Assembly: GCF_040712315.1 (NCBI RefSeq)
Contig: NC_134016.1
Span: forward strand, 21,620,390-21,684,389
From: Castanea sativa
Taxonomy: Eukaryota; Streptophyta; Magnoliopsida; Fagales; Fagaceae
DNA: 64,000 bases
Reading direction: 5' to 3'
Positions 37,800-49,332 of the stretch are shown piece by piece. Within the stretch, counting starts at the first letter, position 1. Each line of letters starts with the position of its first letter. The notes beneath the pieces are model-generated. The model saw only the letters and a list, made by a program, of their open reading frames with translations, did not search any database and had not been told where the DNA came from. The translations under genes and the position numbers were made by a program.

Positions 37800-38970
37800 T
37801 TTCTGAGATAGATCTTCACTTATTTAGCTTGAATTTACATAAGAAGGGTAACTGATTGTTTAAATTAGTAATCCAATGTCAGCCTAATTGATTTTTGTTT
37901 TGGATAACCAGTCAGAATAATTTCTCTTACCTAAACTTATGGTCCTATTATTATCAATATCTTATTTTGAGGCTGAAGTTCAATAAATCTCATATTTTGT
38001 TTTGTTGAAATTACTAGCTTAATTGGTACCAATAGTAGAGGCACCGGTGAGTTGAAGAAGAGATAGCCAACCTAGCCTAGGTGATGGTGTGAGTGAGGGA
38101 GACTGTCTGAGTCTCAGAGCATGAGTTAATTTACCTAAACAAAAGAAGAAGAAAAAAAAAATGAAGATCCTAGTATATCATTGCTCCGTATGCTTGAGTT
38201 TTCCAATATTAGGTTGAATTTTGATTATGCCACCCAACGGCCACTACTATAAATAAAAGTAAAGACTGGGCAATGGATAAAAGTACAGTAGTTGAATTTG
38301 AATTGAATTAATTGATCCATAGTTCATACCCGTGTCCGTGTGATATTATTTGTTCCAAGGTAAAGGTAGTGTGCCTTGAACTTGAAGAAGAGAGAGCCAA
38401 CCTATACTATACATTTTCTGACCAACTTCTAGCCTTCCTCCCTATCTCCATCATGGGTGAAGTGGGCTTTCTTGGACTTGTTTTTCTAAGGAGTTTTGTT
38501 GGGTTTCTTGGCCCATGTCGTGTAGTCTAGTGAGAAAGTATAGTCAATGGGCTTTTGGGTTAAGTATGTTGTGATGGACCTTGAGCCCATATGGGCTAGT
38601 ACTGCAGGCCCAAGGTTTGTTGAGTGATTTATTGAGTTTTGTTAAGCAAAACCCAACCCGTGTGGTGTAACTGTAGAGTGGTTTCAGATGCCTTTGGCCC
38701 TTTTTTTGCTGATTAGCCAAGTACCACCCAATGATATTTTTTCACGTGGTGCTTGTATTAAAAAAAATACATTTTTTCTTAGACATGTAAAAAAAAAAAA
38801 AAAAAGAGAGATCATGTTCAATCGAATACCCACTTAACATGTGAGTCCCTCTCTACTTAACTCTGCTTCTATTTTTTTTTTTTTTTTTAAATTTGGATTG
38901 TTATTAATTATTGAATTGGTGCTTCTACTTTTTTTTTAGAGTTTCAATCTATGGCATCCGCTTCTAATAA
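37800..38970. other. Intergenic, no gene recognised
   Basis: AT-rich spacer with a GGCCCA/GGGCCA-type stretch at 38500-38700 that resembles retrotransposon LTR sequence but has no determinable ends, and poly-A/poly-T runs near 38790-38810 and 38872-38890. Confidence 0.5.
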
Positions 38971-38974
38971 TACT

Positions 38975-39095
38975 CTTTATCATTAGATTAAGACATCAAT
39001 TAGTTTTTTATGTAAGTGAAGATTGAACCCTAAATCCCTTATTCAATCATCAGAGATTTTACCAGTTAAATTAATTGAAACCATATGAGGCTTCT
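38975..39095 (-). mobile_element. SINE-like relic, antisense
   Basis: On the minus strand an A-box-like TTAATTTAACTGGTAAAATC (about 39078-39059) precedes a B-box-like GGGTTCAATCTTC (about 39030-39018). It is old and its ends are not defined. Confidence 0.5.
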
Positions 39096-39539
39096 ACTTG
39101 AAATAATTATTCTTTTACCTTTTTTTTTTAAGGAAAAATTGTTCTTTTACCTTGAATAGCTCTGTCTACAAAATAACGACAATTTATCTCTAACAATCAT
39201 TTCTTAGAAACAAACACACACACATCCACAAAGGAGAGGGAAATAGGTTATAACATAAAAGCACACTATAAACTCCACTCAAAATTCATGATCTTTAACG
39301 ATTTTTTATGTCATGGTAATCAACAAAAGCTAAGGGCAAAATCTAAACAGTGTTAGATTTTAGACCTAAAATGTTTATAAAAAATAACAATGCCAAATAG
39401 GAATAAGAGTACACTAAAAATATACAAAGATGTACTCAACAACCTAGCAAAAGTAAAACTACTTTTTGATGTGTTTTTCCTTCTTTTTTTTTTTTCTTTT
39501 TTTTTTTCCGAAATAGAATTTTACTCTAACCTATATTTA

Positions 39540-41583
39540 AGTGTACGTGTGTGGTGGGCCTTTCTGTATTCTGGGTTGGACTGCTCCCGCCATACTGTGG
39601 CCCAATAGTTTTGGGGTATAAGAGTCGAGATTGGCTCAACTAAAACCCTCCTTAAGCTAGCTTGTGCACAAGCTAAGACCCTTTTATAGAGATCTTGATC
39701 GTGTGTCCACGACAAGGTATGCTGTCATAAAGACATTATGGCAAGAGAGACATATATAACATGATAATAAAAAGAGGTATTCTAACTAAAAAGCTTGCTG
39801 CCAACTAAAGATAACTTTGCAACAGGAAAACATGATAATATGAGTATGGCAGGGATAAGTTAGCAACAATGAGAAGAATAATGTTAATGCTTAAATAGTC
39901 ATGATAAAAGAGGTGAAGTGGATTAGTCTGCTAAACTTGGCTCCTTTGCAAATTTAAGTCCAATAAGAGAACCAATCTCCAATGTGGGCAATCTCACAGG
40001 GAAATCCTACCATAAAAATTGCATACTTTGAAAGAATGGACCTAAGTGACTTAATCTTAAATCCTTTAACTTGCTAGAGAGTATGCTATTGAGAGGGAGA
40101 GAAGGGAGTAGCCTATTGGTGCATGCCCTATCACACTTTTGTTTTCTCGCTTCACTTCCCACTCTCCTATTTTCTTTCTCTTTGTTTATCTTCTTATGTT
40201 TTTTCTCTGTTTTCTATTTCTCTCTTCTTTCTATGTTTATTGTTGTTCTTCCTTGTTCTCCCGTTGTTGTTTACTGTGCACAGCTAAGGCATTTTTATAC
40301 TACCTTTCGTGATAAGATTTATCGTTTTACCCCTCAACTACTTTGGGCCTAGTATGGGTGTCTTTCCCGGGCCACCCACTGGTTTGTTGGCTGCCCAGCC
40401 ACCACCACCACTCTATGCTAGCTGCGCCACATTCCATCCCCAAACAAAGGGAGTTTTGTTTTATCTTCTTTCTTTTCGTGACATTCCCCTCCGAAGAAGG
40501 GTTGGGTATCCTCTCTTACCAACTCCTATGGCATGCACCTAGTGATTTTAACTCATCTTTCCCTTTTTTGGGTGGTATGTTATCCCAGTAGAACATTTCC
40601 CCAAAAAGAGTTTGAATGAGAATCCTATTATAGACTTCCCCCTTCTCCCTACCGCCAAACCATACCCTTTTTTACCTTTGACCCATGGCCCACCGCCTCT
40701 GAATTGGTTGAGTACAAGTGGGTGGTGTCTGAGCTTTGTGCATACTCCACTCCCATATGAGTCTATCACTTGTCTGGTGTTCATGAGTTTACCATTGCCT
40801 ATGGGTTTTTCTAGTCTTACTGTGCGTTCTATTGCTTATTTTTAACTCTTTGTGGCGTGGATGAGTCATTAATCTTTATTCTTTGCATCTCGTTTTTCCT
40901 TTGGGCTGTGTATTGCTTGGGTATGGGCCTTTTCTTCTTTAATTCAGCCTCTGTCTCCTTTTACTTATGGTTTGTGAGTCGACTTGTATTCCTGCCACAC
41001 CACTATATTACTTCTGTCATGATATCGCTTAACTTGTGCTTGATGGGCCTCCTTTGGGCCTACCACGTATTATTCATTTGCTTAGTTCACGCTGCCTAGT
41101 ATTTTTGCTAGGTCAATTCTCATATCATCTTTGGCTTCCTTGGCCCATTTTATTCCTTTGGGAGTCCTCAACCCACTTTATTCGTTTGGGCATCCTTGGC
41201 CCATCTCATTCTTACATTCTCATGGGATTTTGCTAAATCATTCAGGATTTCTTGGCCCAATTATCATGTCCTCTACTTTTGGGGTTTGTTGACCTTTAAA
41301 CCAATCCCATTTACTAATCTCTCTCTTTGGGCTCCTCTGGTCCATCTTTGCTTGCTTGCTTTCTGCTTCTTATGATTCCCATGAGCTTACTACTTCATTT
41401 TCTAGGCTCCCTCAAGCACATTTGCTTTCTTCAGGGCCCTTTTTACATGCCTGTGGACCATTATTCATGCCAATCGGGCTTAGTGGTTTTTCTTACTCTA
41501 CTAATTCTTCTTCCTTCACCCCTTTTATATTGTTGGGCTTCTTCTTGTTATTGGACTCTTTTGCCAAAATTGGGCATCAACAA
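39540..41583. other. GGGCC-rich retrotransposon-like non-coding region
   Basis: Roughly 2 kb with frequent TTGGGCC, TGGCCCA and GGGCTT words and long pyrimidine tracts, ending near TTGGGCATCAACA. Composition and the TG...CA-like limits suggest a long LTR or leader of an LTR retrotransposon, but no matching TSD, primer-binding site or domain was found. Many plus-strand open frames here (60-90 residues) have no domain. Confidence 0.4.
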
Positions 41584-41599
41584 CATGTATGAAGTTCCT

Positions 41600-42440
41600 T
41601 CCTAGGTACTTAAATCTTGTCCCTTTCGTTATTGTTATTGCTAACAAAAACGCAAATTACTTATTACAAAAGAGATTAAATTCAATAAGGATGCAGTGTA
41701 AAATCTTTGGTTTACCCCTCCAATAGCAACATGCCACGTCAGCATTTCACTAATCAATGAATAGGAGAAATCACACGCGATCATTCATGAATTCCTAACC
41801 CTCGAATGGAAAACCCAGTGATTGCCATAGACCCTAACAAATGGAGAGGTCACTGGAAAAATTGTTGTAGTCTAAAAAAGTGTCGAAGCCACTGTTTGGT
41901 GGTGATTATGACCTTCAGGTTTGGATTTTTCTTGATTTGTTAGAATACGCGGAGTATGAAGCCCATGAACCCAAGTTACTCAACCCAACATCAAATTTTC
42001 TTAGTCACCAACATCACAACATCAATTTAATCCCTCTCTCTACCCATTATTCTCTCACTCTCTGTCTCTTTGATTTCTCTTTAATCTGCTCCATACCTAG
42101 ACACCCATGGCCAAAGACACCAAGCTCCAAACGCAGAAACCCATGGCCAAAGACCCCAAGCTCTACATCTCACGATTTCTTTTTAATTTCTCTTTTATTT
42201 AAACGATTTCTCTTCATTAGACCATTTTTTTCATTATTCCATTTTGAACCCGTGGTCTGGGTTTAGAGAGAGAGAGAGAGAACCCGTGATTTGGGTTTAG
42301 AGAGAGAAAGAGAGAGGGAGATAAGGTTGGCGGTGAGTTGGAGTAGATCCAGAGGAAGGAGGCCGGCGGTGATTTAGAGCAGATTAAGGGGAAGAAGGCC
42401 AGCGGTGGTCTAGAGCAGATCAGGTCCCCAGAGGGAGATA
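41600..42440. other. Unassigned spacer with short tandem duplications
   Basis: CCCATGGCCAAAGAC occurs at about 42103 and 42140 (37-bp period) and GAACCCGTG.T.TGGGTTTAGA at 42246 and 42280 (34-bp period), the latter within (GA)n. No gene is supported; this abuts the broken 5' edge of the gypsy element. Confidence 0.5.
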
Positions 42441-42442
42441 AG

Positions 42443-44022
42443 TTGGAATACGCGGCCTGTCTACAATACCAAACCACCAACAACAAAGCTGAGTATAAAG
42501 CCCTCTTTAAAGGATTAGAATTGGCTAAGTCCTTAGGAGCGAAGTCAGTGAATGGAATGAGTGAAGCTAAGGAAGATCGAATGAAGAAATATCTCAACAA
42601 AGTAAAGTGGCTCGTCCAAAAATTTAAAGAGGGTTGTTTTGTTCAACTCCAGAGGGAGAAAAACATGGAAGGGAACGCTTTGGCAAAAGCAGCTTCAACA
42701 GGAGGAGTTATGGACGAGTATGACAAAGTCCAATACATGTCGAGCATAGATCTTCCAGAGGTACAACAAGTAAAAGGGGAAGAAAATTGTATGACTCCAA
42801 TAATAGTTTATCTCAAGGAGGGAAGGCTTTCAAAAGACAAGGACGAGGCTAGAAAATTGAGAATTAGGGCTGCCAAGTATGTCCTCATAGACAAAGTGTT
42901 GTACAAACGAGGTTTCTCTCAGCCTTACTTAAGGTGCCTAGCCCTGGACGAGTTAAACTACGTATTGAGGGAAGTTCATGAATGAGCATGCGGGAATCAC
43001 TCGGGAGCAAGGTCACTAGTCCATAAAGTCGTTCGTGTAGGCTACTACTGGCCAACTATTCAAGCAGACACTAAGGCCTATGTCAAGGTGTGCGACCAAT
43101 GTCAACGCTTCAGCAACATCCCCAGACAACCGTCAAGGTATCTAACCCTGATGATGACCCCGTGGCCTTTTGCGCAATGGAAATTGGATATCTTAGGTCC
43201 CTTTCTACTAGGAACTAGGCAAATGAAATATTTAGTGGTGAGGATCGATTACTTTACTAAGTGGGTGGAAGTCGAACCCTTATCAAAAATTACTCAGCAA
43301 AATGTCAAAAACTTTGTTTGGAAGAACATTGTGTGCAGGTTCGGAGTACTTAGGGTATTAGTGTTTGACAACGGACGACAGTTCGACAACACACCTTTTA
43401 GAGACTTTTGGGAACAACTAGGGATTAGGAATCATTACACCTCACCCTCCCACCCACAGGCAAACGGACAAGCAGAATTTGTAAACCGGTCCTTATTGAA
43501 AATCATCAAGGCCCGGCTTGAAAGGGCAAAGGGAGTATGGCCAAATGAGCTACCAGGTGTTCTATAGGCTTATAGGACAACTGTGAGGACCCCCACAGGG
43601 AAACTCCTTTCAAGTTAGCATATGGAAGCGAAGCAGTGATACCTACAGAAGTACACATGGCAAATCACAGGGTGATGAAGTATCAAGATGAGGATAATGA
43701 AGAGCAACTTTGTCTCAGCCTTGATTTGATAGACGAGATAAGGATGGAAGCAGAACAAAGGGCATCAAGGCACAAAAATCTTATGGCTAGGCAATATGAT
43801 GCGATAGTGAAACCCAGGTGCTTCAACATTGGGGACCTCGTCCTTAAAAGGGTCTCTTTCACAACCAAGAACCCAACTCATGGAAAACTGGGGCCTAATT
43901 GGGAAGGACCCTATAGGGTCATTAATTGCAAAAGACAGGGATCTTATTGCTTGGAAGCCTTGGACAGACGGAAGCTGGAGCACCCTTGGAACGTTGAGCA
44001 TCTGAGAAGGTACTATCAATGA
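42443..44022 (+). pseudogene. Ty3/gypsy polyprotein 3' part: RNase H and integrase
   Basis: An RNase H tail (LEYAACLQYQTTNNKAEYKA, REKNMEGNALAKAAS) leads into integrase. The zinc-binding region is H..H (EVHE, GNHSG) and CDQCQRF, and the catalytic core holds WKLDILGPF, VFDNGRQFD and SHPQANGQAEF, so the three acidic residues are present. The C-terminal part ends near WEGPYRV and a TGA at 44020. Breaks: TGA at 42983 in the zinc region, TAG at 43565 where Trp is expected before AYRTT, and a one-base slip near 43605 after which FKLAYGSEAVIPTEV resumes. Gag, protease and reverse transcriptase are absent; the 5' edge is abrupt near 42443. The domain set resembles the Tat/Retand lineage. Not functional. 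Confidence 0.9.
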
Positions 44023-44099
44023 AGGGCCAGCCTGGACGAGCGGCACCATAGACGAAATTGAAGTGCTTTCCTCGACTTTATCCATGTTTACTACCCTAC

Positions 44100-45060
44100 G
44101 TTTATAACTATTATTGCGTGTTTTAAGTGTTTTTATCTTCTAAGCGTGTTAGACTCTAACTTATGCACTGTCTAAGGACAAGTTTATGGTGGACGAAGTT
44201 ACGTACTTAGTCTATCTGTTTGTATAAGTATTTTCATTTCCCTAAGGCATTGGCTTCTAAGCGTGTGACATGCTTGTGGATGATGTTTTATACTATGTAT
44301 ATGCAGTTTGAATCTCCAATGTATGTGATACATAAGTCTAACTCCCATAAAGTCTTCCGCAAGAGGGCTAATACCCAAGACAAGAAAAAATCCTTGGATG
44401 TGACGTCTATGGGCTTTCCTTAAATGAGGATAAAGCAAAGAAAATAAGCTTAAGGCATACTCGTCCAAAATAATGGACAAGAAGATGCATGCTCGTCCAA
44501 AGGATGAGATAAAACCTTAAGGGTAAGCGTCCAAGAAATGGATGAGGAAAAGCATGCGTATAAGAATACTTGAAATCCATGGATAAATATAACTAGCCAA
44601 AACAGTCCAATCTATGGATGAGTAAATGCTGGAAGTGTGGCACTCAAAGACTAGAGTGAAATGTCCAGCCTATGGATGAGGAAAAAACTAGCTAAGTTTC
44701 TAGACAAATAAAGCTGGAAAATGCAACACCATTCATTGAATATGAATAAATTCCTGAATATAAACGAGCAAAACACCACGAGTGGACAAACCACTTAAAA
44801 ACCAATATAACATGAATGGTGTAAGCAAGAGATGAACTCGTCCATACAATAACAATCAATAATGGATAAAAAAGTAATGGAAACAAACATTCATTCATCA
44901 AAGTTTTAAAAATGGTAGACGACCGCCGTCCAAAAGCCCATAAGGCAATTGTTTGGAAGCTCGTCTTAAAAACTATAGACGAGACAAATGTACTTGAATA
45001 AACTTGGATAGTCCAAAACAACGGACCTTCTACTTAAAAAAAAAAAAAAAGAAGAAAAAA
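44100..45060. repeat. Gypsy spacer with interspersed CGTCCA / TGGATGAG motifs
   Basis: Between pol and the antisense ORF, motifs of the type CTCGTCCA, GTCCAA..ATGGATGAG and TGGACGA recur at irregular 30-60 bp spacing (for example 44460-44700). They are non-coding and also occur in the antisense ORF and LTR. Confidence 0.6.
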
Positions 45061-45078
45061 AATAAACTGATCAAATTT

Positions 45079-46512
45079 TTATACTTTTCTTAAGGAATCC
45101 TCTCCAGTATTGGGCTCGTCTTGAATTGGTTGAGTGGAGGCATCGTCTTCAATATTGACGTCTTTAGAACTCATTTGGAGAAGAGAGCTGGCAGCACCAC
45201 CAAGTTGAAGTTTGATAGAGCTAAAGTCAACTTTAGGAAAGTTTTCCTTAGCATTCATATGAAAATCTTCAAACTTAGCTGTATAGTTGGTGTCTAGCAA
45301 ATCAGTAAATTGCTTGGAAGCTCTAAACTCCTTCAATGCATCCTCTTTGGCCTTCTTAAGGGAACTACTCAGCTCATCATTCCTTTTCTAAAAGTGGTCA
45401 AGACGAGTGTCCTTTTCAATAATATCAGTTTTAAGCTCTTCGACGAGAATTCGCAGCTCCTTGGCTTTGTCCCTAGCCTTAGCTACTACTTCAACCCAGC
45501 CTTTGAAATCGTCCTTGACTTCCTGGATCCTCTTTTCAAGCAAGATCCTCATCTTGTCTAGCTCCATGGCCTGCCTAGACGCAGTGATGAACTTTGCCAT
45601 TACCTACACAAGTGATTAGAAATTTTGTTAAAAAACAAAATGCATGTATGTGCTATAATGATGAAGACGAGGTAAAAAAATAAAATTGACTTACCTTGAA
45701 AAGATCGCGAACACTTGAGTGCTCAAATTCTCTCAAGGACATGTCGTAGCACACAGCCACGTCCTTGCCAGTTACGGCCTTCTCAAATCTTTCCCAGGCC
45801 AAATCCTTGTTCAACAATGTTCATAGGGACCCTTTGAGGAGGCTGAGATGAGGTAGGCATGGTAGTCTTGGACGAAGGAACATTAGCAGGCTCGAATGAG
45901 TCTATGTCCTAGATCTGAATGGACGACTGCTGAAAGGTAGGGGGAATAGGGAGACCAGGCATGACAACCCCAATCTTGAACGACGTATGTTTTGCCCTCT
46001 TTTCCTTACGACGGCTTGGAAGATTCTCCAAGTCAATAGCCTTTGATAAATTTCTTTTATCACTAACGGCTGGACGAGGCTGATTTTGGACCTCCTGCCT
46101 GGTTGCCTCATCCACCACTTCCTTACCTTTGTTCTCTTTCATGGTTGCCATCCCTGAAGGGAAAAACTTTAGTCATCCAAGAAGATAAAAAATAAACTCT
46201 TAAAAAAGAAAGGAAAGGATAGAAAACTTACGTCTGCGGACAGTGAGCTCGTGAGCTAGAGCTTCTTTGGACGGCTCGGGACTAAGTCCCCAGATGGCAA
46301 GACGCTGAAGACTTACTAAAGAGTGAAAAGCCCTGTCAGTGTATAGACGAGCTTTCTGGATGCGTTCAAGATAGAACCTGCTCAAGGTTGGTCATCTAAC
46401 ACCTATAAAAAAAAAAATTAAAAAAAAAAGAGAAAAAAGAAAAGAAAGAAGAACGAAGAATTGTTAGACGACTACAGGCAAAAAATAAAATATATAATAA
46501 TAATAATAATAA

Positions 46513-46555
<43 letters not shown>

Positions 46556-47402
46556 TAATCATAATAAACATACCTTTAGGATGAAGGTTCTCTAACTCTC
46601 TAGTATAGGGGGCAAAAGGATCCCTGCCAACCTCGACAGGGTGTCCAGCCCAAAAACCAGAGACGAAGAAAAACTCCATCTTCTAGTTCCTGTCTGATGT
46701 GACCAAGGATTTTATTAGCCTACAATCTCTCCCTCTGGCTGTAAATTGGTAAAAGCCAAGGGATTGCTTAATTTATGAGGGCTTGTAGCAGTAGAGGAAT
46801 TCGTCCACAGTAAGAGGACGATCCACCTCAAACACCTCCCTCCACAAAATTTGCACAGAGATGACTAGCCTCCATGCATTAGGGTTAAACTGACATATTC
46901 CTAAGCCTAACTTGGAAAGTAACTCCCTAGAGAAGACATTAAGGGGCAATCTCAAACCCCTTAAAAGGTAAGCCTGATAAATACCTACACCAAAACGGGG
47001 TTAACAACACCACTTCCCACGAACACCTAGCCTAGGGTTTAGGTCATCCAGAATTTTGTACCAATTCCTAAGGGATGTCAACCTCTTTTCATTCGTCTTG
47101 GAGTGGATCCCTACAGCACAACTATATATTGTTTCAACCTCGTTTTGAAGGGTAGACGAAGAAGTGCTTGAGGTACCAGCCCTAGACCCAGACGTTGCCC
47201 TCGTCCTAAGCTACTCCTGTAAAACCTCAACGGGAAACCCAGGAACACCTGACGTGTACTTGTCTGTAGTATTACCCCCAGAACTACTGTTACTACCACT
47301 ACTACTATCGGTACTAGAGCCACTAGAACTAATAGTATCGTGATACTCGCCTATAGCCTTGTCAACGTTATTACTAGACGAAGAAAGGATAGTCTCAGAC
47401 AT
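45079..47402 (-). pseudogene. Antisense spliced ORF of the gypsy element (Transposase_28-like)
   Basis: Minus strand from ATG at 47402: a Ser/Gly/Thr-rich N-terminus, then 46955-46773 (LSKLGLGICQFNPNAWRLVI, DRPLTVDEFLYCY) resembling the plant putative gypsy-type transposon domain. The block 46679-46570 (FWAGHPVEVGRDPFAPYTRE) ends at a GTATGT donor. Then comes 46385-46230 ending GCAGAC/GTAAGT, a Lys-rich exon from about 46155 (MATMKENKGKEVVDEATRQE), and a coiled-coil part 45600-45079 (EEKR-rich, stop at 45079). Donor and acceptor signals between the blocks suggest introns; one holds the (TTA)n tract. Stops in several blocks (for example TAG at about 47211) make it a pseudogene. Antisense extra ORFs between pol and the 3' LTR are known in plant Tat-lineage elements; their function is unknown. 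Confidence 0.7.
46491..46559. repeat. (TAA)n microsatellite
   Basis: About 20 imperfect TAA units on the plus strand, inside a presumed intron of the antisense ORF. Confidence 0.9.
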
Positions 47403-47821
47403 GTTGAAATTTGAAGGAAAACCTAATAAGGAGAATGGAGAGAAAACCTGGCTCTAGACGAGTAAGGACTAAGGATGCGTGAATACTTCTAGACGAGGCT
47501 TTGGACAATGAATGTCAAGAAAGAAAATTTAGGAAATGCAAGGGGTAGGAGAGGAATTCTACTATTTATAGGTGTTGAAATTTGGCATCTGAAATGACAT
47601 GCCCAACTAAAGAGCGCCGCGTGGCATTTTTCTTGAAAAACTAAATCGACACGGCAGGTCATCAATGAAATCATGACACGTGGCACAATCTGGGATGATA
47701 AAATTCAACCATAGAAATTGTGAAACATGGGACGACATCCAACTACTAGTGTAAAGGCACATGTCCAAAGACAATAGTAAATTCTCTAGTACTCTGGACG
47801 ACCCTTGGACAAGGGGACAAC

Positions 47822-48440
47822 TGATGGTGAACTAAAAATTAAACCAACTCCAATTTGTCCATAAGAGTCATCCGTGAAGAAAGGTGTCCCAACGTAAGAA
47901 GGTCGTCCATAGTAGGATGACTGTCCATGGGCGTGAGGGTCGTCTGTGAGGAAAGCGCACGGACGACCCCCTAACACTTGGGAAAATTCCAGGGAAATTT
48001 ATCCACACAAACTAGCAAATCGAACCATGTGTCATTATCCCAAGGCGCAAGTAAGACCCTGGTTTGTCACTGTATCTTCTAACTGAGTATTCAACTTCCA
48101 ATGACAGTTATAAAAGATGAAGATAAAATATAATTCCCATAGCAGTTGTGGAAGTTATTATTGAACCCTCTGACCTCCTCAAATACAGGGGAAGTTACAA
48201 ATCATATAACCGTTTCAAGAGCACTCTATATAAATACCCTTTTAGACTAGATGAAGGTAAGTACAAAACAACTCCTGAAAAGTTGGAATTCTAGAATAAA
48301 AGAAAGAAACTAACTTTGGTATCGGAGGATTCTTGGCCGGTCCACCCCGTCACCTTTGATCGTGTGTTCTTTTTTAGGCTTTCCAAGTAATCACTAGTCC
48401 TTTGAAATCCGAAATATCCAGTCTATTGATTTTCCTTACA
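47822..48440 (+). mobile_element. Probable 3' LTR of the gypsy element
   Basis: It starts TGATGGTGAACT after a purine-rich GGACAAGGGGACAA (possible polypurine tract) and ends TTTTCCTTACA. A TATA-like CTATATAAATACC is near 48227 and a GGCCGG-containing U5-like segment near 48330. The 5' LTR is not in the window, so the limits rest on TG...CA and position after the antisense ORF. Confidence 0.6.
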
Positions 48441-49189
48441 CCATTAAAGTCTACAAAATTTTAGTTTAATTGGTTAGAGAAAAGCCTGATTCTGACTGGC
48501 GAGGATTTTTTATTTTTATTTTTTGTTTAGTAACGGGGAGAAGAATTTAGGTAGAGAAATGTGTATGTATTATATTATTTAATTTACTTTGACACCTGAC
48601 AGTCTACGGTCGATTGTATGTATTGTACTATTATTATTATTATTATTATTTTTGGAGATATGTATATATATTTTTAATTTATAAAAGGTATGTATGTCTG
48701 TAATGTATTGTTGTTGTTGTTATAACCTAAACCCACGCGCACTCAATAGACATCATATATAGGCTTTAAAAAAAAAAAAAAATCATATGATATGACATGT
48801 ATAACATAAAATTAAAAAAAAAAATTGCAAGTAATAATACAAAAAGATTTGATTATTTTCTTCCTTCCTTCCATTTATTTATTTATTTTCTCTTTTGCAA
48901 GTCAGTCATAGGCTGTTTTAAGAATTTTCAACTGCTTCTGCTTCTGCTTCTTCTTCTTCCTCTTCCTCCCAGCTTTGAATCCCCAAAACAAAAATCATTG
49001 TTTGTGATTCTGATATTTGATATTTGATATCTGATATTTGGGTTGGTATATTTATCTCTGTCTATCTCTATCTCTATCTCATTTGCTCCATTTCCTTTCA
49101 TATGTATATCTCTCTACTAATTTTGTTTTCTATTTAGGTCATCTTCATTCATTCATTCATTCATTCATACATACTTAAAAAAGAGTAGT

Positions 49190-49261
49190 ATGCCGACCAG
49201 TGTTACTTGTACTATTTTCACTTCCCAACATAGATTCAGGCCAATCGCTTTCGAACCCTAG
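49190..49261 (+). promoter_or_regulatory. Possible 24-codon upstream ORF
   Basis: ATG at 49190 (AGTATGCCG) opens a 23-residue frame ending TAG at 49259-49261, 71 nt before the main ATG at 49333. Just upstream is a (TTCA)n tract (49147-49167) and a possible leader-intron acceptor (TTTCTATTTAG, about 49137). Whether it is in the mature leader is unknown. Confidence 0.4.
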
Positions 49262-49332
49262 CCCTAGACCTAGACCTACCAACACATCTCGAATTCGGTC
49301 TTTCAATTAATTTGAATCTGATTCTTTCGGAC

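Noticed and set aside
38837..41588. Possible LTR with ACATG duplication (38837 and 41584)
   Set aside because: A five-base match is expected by chance at this distance, and the supposed start TGAGTCCC has no LTR features.
42217..42600. 127-residue minus-strand frame overlapping the RNase H start
   Set aside because: Composition comes from GA-rich tandem repeats; the plus strand carries the recognisable RNase H.
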